Assembly (NCBI GenBank): GCA_902788095.1
Contig: CADAIT010000001.1
Span: forward strand, 186,001-250,000
DNA from: an uncultured Bacteroidia bacterium
Lineage (GTDB): Bacteria; Bacteroidota; Bacteroidia; Bacteroidales; UBA932
Length of the DNA stretch: 64,000 bases
Reading direction: 5' to 3'
Every line of letters starts with the position of its first letter. Position 1 is the stretch's first letter. Made by a program: the position numbers and the translations under genes. Shown here piece by piece: positions 61,966-64,000 of the stretch. The notes beneath the pieces are model-generated. The model was not told the DNA's origin, did not search any database, and saw only the letters and a program-made list of their open reading frames with translations.

Positions 61966-61973
61966 CAAAGATA
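61966..61973 (-). promoter_or_regulatory. Promoter -7 box of the gene at 61389
   Basis: TATCTTTG on the minus strand, four bases before the ATG. Confidence 0.6.
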
Positions 61974-62070
61974 CGCTTTCCTTACAGAATAGGCAAGACA
62001 AATTGCAAATGGACGAAAATGGATAAGGCCTTGTCATAAAGTTCCTGTACTTTTGTTTAAAATTTTGCAT

Positions 62071-62260
62071 CCACACCCGTATGTAAGAAAATTTGTTTAT
62101 ATTTGTAGGGCCCTCCTTTTAGGAATGGGTAAAATAGATGAAAGTGTATGCTTTCTCCTTGAACTGAAATCTGGTAAATTTCTAATAAACGAGGAACAGC
62201 AAGCACTCATCATCCGGTATGTGAAATCGGCACAATCGTGCCCCTTCCATACGGGTGTGG
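62071..62260. repeat. 13-bp perfect inverted repeat enclosing a short frame
   Basis: CCACACCCGTATG at 62071-62083 is the reverse complement of 62248-62260. The right arm overlaps an 8-bp arm (62255-62262) that pairs with CTCCACAC at 62318-62325, so alternative hairpins are possible. The stretch lies in the AT-rich right end of the window. Confidence 0.6.
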
Positions 62261-62310
62261 AGTATCGGCTTATTCGTTTATGGGCTTTACCAGAGCCTCA
62301 GTTCAGATAA
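62125..62310 (+). CDS. Possible 61-residue small protein
   Basis: The frame starts at an ATG 20 bases after a TATATTTG box (62098-62105) and encodes a product starting MGKIDESVCFLLELKSGKFL, with no recognised domain. It lies partly within the 13-bp inverted repeat. Evidence for translation is weak: only the promoter position and an uninterrupted frame. Alternatively the transcript is non-coding. Confidence 0.35.
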   Translation: MGKIDESVCFLLELKSGKFLINEEQQALIIRYVKSAQSCPFHTGVEYRLIRLWALPEPQFR

Positions 62311-62375
62311 GCAGCGGCTCCACACTTTCTTTGTATATGCCCATACAGGAGCCATATGGGAAATTATAACAGGTC

Positions 62376-62747
62376 ATGGAAGCAATGGATGATTTAATGA
62401 ATTTTGAGACGAAAAAAGGTAGGGCATTACCCAAAATCAGGATTGGAACTATCGGAAAAGACGTCGAAATGCCATCTACGAATGAGGAATGCACAAAGAA
62501 GGTTCTTGAACTCTGCCAAATGTTACTCGAAAAAAAGCCCATTTACATTGGAGAGGAACTATATACAGATTATAAACTTCCCGAATTTTTATGCACGCTG
62601 AATAACACATATACTTTTAATCTGGAAACCGTCTATGACAGATTCATAAACGCATTAAACGACATATTGGAGAAGCAGACGAAAAGTCTAAATTTATTAA
62701 ATGAATTAATCAAAACAATAACGAATAGCAACAACCATGAAAACTAA
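62376..62747 (+). CDS. Hypothetical protein, AT-rich accessory gene
   Basis: A 123-residue charged, helical, Lys/Asn-rich protein without signal peptide or recognised motif. The composition is clearly AT-richer than the core genes. It overlaps the next gene by 11 bases, so the two form a pair; the second is a lipoprotein. A start at 62385 is also possible. I infer recent acquisition, with no functional clue. Confidence 0.6.
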   Translation: MEAMDDLMNFETKKGRALPKIRIGTIGKDVEMPSTNEECTKKVLELCQMLLEKKPIYIGEELYTDYKLPEFLCTLNNTYTFNLETVYDRFINALNDILEKQTKSLNLLNELIKTITNSNNHEN

Positions 62748-63600
62748 TCCACTAACGAATCTTCTACTATTGTTCCTTTGTTTATTTGCCATATCATGTA
62801 GCAATGGCAGTGGATGGATGCAGGGGTATTGGATGGGTGACGACCCTCGTGAATTCCTTTATATTCAGGGTAATAAAGTCTACAAAAGTTCTATCTTTAA
62901 GTTGAAAGAACCTTTTAACAGTGATTCTTTAGATCCATCGGAGATTTATGACATGGGTTATCACACGGATGTTGTGTGGAAGGATGAGGATAATATTGTT
63001 CGTGAAAACAAGAAGATAGGATTATCCGATATTAACTCTTTGAATAAGAAAGAAGTTATGCGGGAAAACCTCCTGGATGAGGAAGCTTTAAAATGGCTCG
63101 TTAATGAGTTGGGTAATCAAACTCCAGATTTCTCTTCTCGAAATTTTAAATATTTATGTTCGACAAGTGTGTATGAACCTGGTTCCAACATTGATTTTGT
63201 ATTCTTCGAGAAAAATGTAAAGAAATTTGTTACGGTAAGTTATTACATTGACGGAGAAAACTACGATGAACTAATTGGGGATTATTTCCCAACTTACCAT
63301 GCTTCTGCAATTAATACTTATACGAAGATAAAAAAAGAGGATATAGAAACGCTACGTGAAGAATTAGTGAACAGTGAAAGAAATCGCACATCATTAAAAC
63401 GTTCTGGATTTCCTTTAAATGGCGGATACACTGAAAAAGAATTCCTTAAAATCGCAAACGCCATTAATCAAGGAGGTGATTATACGATTACAAAGTCAGA
63501 ATTTGATGCTTTGCCTGTAGGAATAAAAAGAAAGATGATTAATAGCGGGGATGTTTCTTTATTCCGTGAACTTAAGCGTTTATCAAGGGGGGATATTTAG
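62737..63600 (+). CDS. Hypothetical lipoprotein, AT-rich accessory gene
   Basis: A 287-residue exported protein with lipobox AISC (Cys21). The mature part starts SNGSGWMQGYWMGDDPREFL, a beta-rich lipocalin-like opening seen in some Bacteroidetes lipoproteins, and the last 60 residues are helical. No family is recognised. It overlaps the upstream gene by 11 bases, suggesting joint expression. Codon use is AT-rich, unlike the rest of the window. Confidence 0.65.
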   Translation: MKTNPLTNLLLLFLCLFAISCSNGSGWMQGYWMGDDPREFLYIQGNKVYKSSIFKLKEPFNSDSLDPSEIYDMGYHTDVVWKDEDNIVRENKKIGLSDINSLNKKEVMRENLLDEEALKWLVNELGNQTPDFSSRNFKYLCSTSVYEPGSNIDFVFFEKNVKKFVTVSYYIDGENYDELIGDYFPTYHASAINTYTKIKKEDIETLREELVNSERNRTSLKRSGFPLNGGYTEKEFLKIANAINQGGDYTITKSEFDALPVGIKRKMINSGDVSLFRELKRLSRGDI

Positions 63601-63688
63601 AGAAAGTGTGTGACGCTTCTAAGGCACGAGTCGACATCTAAACTACCCTCTTATAATGTATAAATTAATGATTTAAAACTTCTTAGCT

Positions 63689-63979
63689 ATGGATAAAAAC
63701 ACATTTAAACAGAAAGCTTCTGTTTGGCTCAAAGACAAGGAGGCACTTAAACAAATCAATTGGGATATTCAGGACATTTCTTCAGAAGAAAGGTTAAGCA
63801 CTGTGATGATCTCAGGAAGGTTGACAATTAATATGGGCATCGCGAGATATAATATTACAGGCTCGATAGAGGCAGAAGACACAGAGAATAGTATTAAATC
63901 GGCTGTCGAAACCATAAATGATAACTTACAGCGGCTAATTGACTGCTGTGAAATAAAAGCATATAATCTTGACGACTAG
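63689..63979 (+). CDS. Small hypothetical protein at the right edge
   Basis: A 96-residue acidic cytoplasmic protein beginning MDKNTFKQKASVWLKDKEAL, with a helical start, a central beta part and a helical end. It is not recognised. It follows the lipoprotein gene after 88 bases in which no promoter consensus is obvious. Composition is AT-rich like the two genes before it, and the frame ends 21 bases before the window edge, so it appears complete. Confidence 0.6.
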   Translation: MDKNTFKQKASVWLKDKEALKQINWDIQDISSEERLSTVMISGRLTINMGIARYNITGSIEAEDTENSIKSAVETINDNLQRLIDCCEIKAYNLDD

Positions 63980-64000
63980 CATAAATATATTTTTCATGAA

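Noticed and set aside
1..64000. CRISPR array or prophage
   Set aside because: No array of regularly spaced identical repeats with unique spacers and no phage structural genes are visible; the tandem repeats found have no spacers.

Overview
The window comes from a member of the Bacteroidales, probably gut-associated. The gene content supports this: a SusC/SusD fructan locus with a hybrid two-component regulator, a DUF4251 lipoprotein, a DUF3127 protein and a tiny AURKAIP1/COX24-type basic protein. So do the many promoters with the Bacteroidetes -7 box TAnnTTTG, often only 4-7 bases before the start codon. Most of the window is GC-rich core genome; the last 2-4 kb is visibly AT-richer. Genus cannot be settled from the sequence; a Rikenellaceae-like lineage is a guess.

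Layout. 1-3.4 kb: der (partial), a small membrane protein, prs and engB on the minus strand, tadA divergent, then a DJ-1 family gene. 3.4-4.2 kb is non-coding and holds a tandem repeat, tRNA-Gln(UUG) with its terminator, and two copies of a 107-bp palindromic element. 4.2-20.8 kb is housekeeping: a YugP-type protease, alr, a double-thioredoxin lipid-independent periplasmic protein, coaD, ung, lon, an HU protein, the COX24-like protein, rng, lnt, a PASTA protein, rluD, an outer-membrane beta-barrel protein and ruvC. 20.9-35.2 kb is a complete fructan (levan-type) utilisation locus: SusC, SusD (frameshifted near its 3' end), a DUF4960 surface glycan-binding lipoprotein, two GH32 enzymes, a sugar transporter, fructokinase and the sensor-regulator. 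It resembles the Bacteroides thetaiotaomicron BT1754-BT1765 locus. 35.2-41.6 kb holds rplU-rpmA-serS, a sirtuin, an ATPase/EF-hand membrane protein pair and rpsU. 41.66-43.97 kb is a unit bounded by 116-bp near-perfect inverted repeats and carrying an IS200-like (Y1, HUH) transposase-related gene plus a DUF362 lipoprotein gene. 44-59.4 kb returns to core functions: dnaX, lptB, an S41 protease, dCMP deaminase, an acyl-CoA ligase, a DUF3352-like protein, an M16 peptidase, recQ, an FKBP lipoprotein, DUF3127 and DUF4251. 59.6-64 kb looks accessory: an MNT-HEPN toxin-antitoxin pair, a membrane-anchored Ser/Thr kinase facing an unrecognised regulator-like gene, and AT-rich hypothetical genes.

How the parts work together. 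In the fructan locus, polysaccharide would be bound by the DUF4960 lipoprotein and SusD, cut at the surface by the first GH32 lipoprotein and imported by SusC. The second GH32 would release fructose in the periplasm, the permease would import it and the kinase phosphorylate it; the hybrid regulator would sense free fructose. The strongest candidate for an undescribed system is the inverted-repeat unit between rpsU and dnaX. Its ends repeat a short CAAAAGGTTGG-like motif and can form hairpins, as expected for substrates of a REP-associated Y1 transposase, yet the unit also encloses a second gene with its own promoter.
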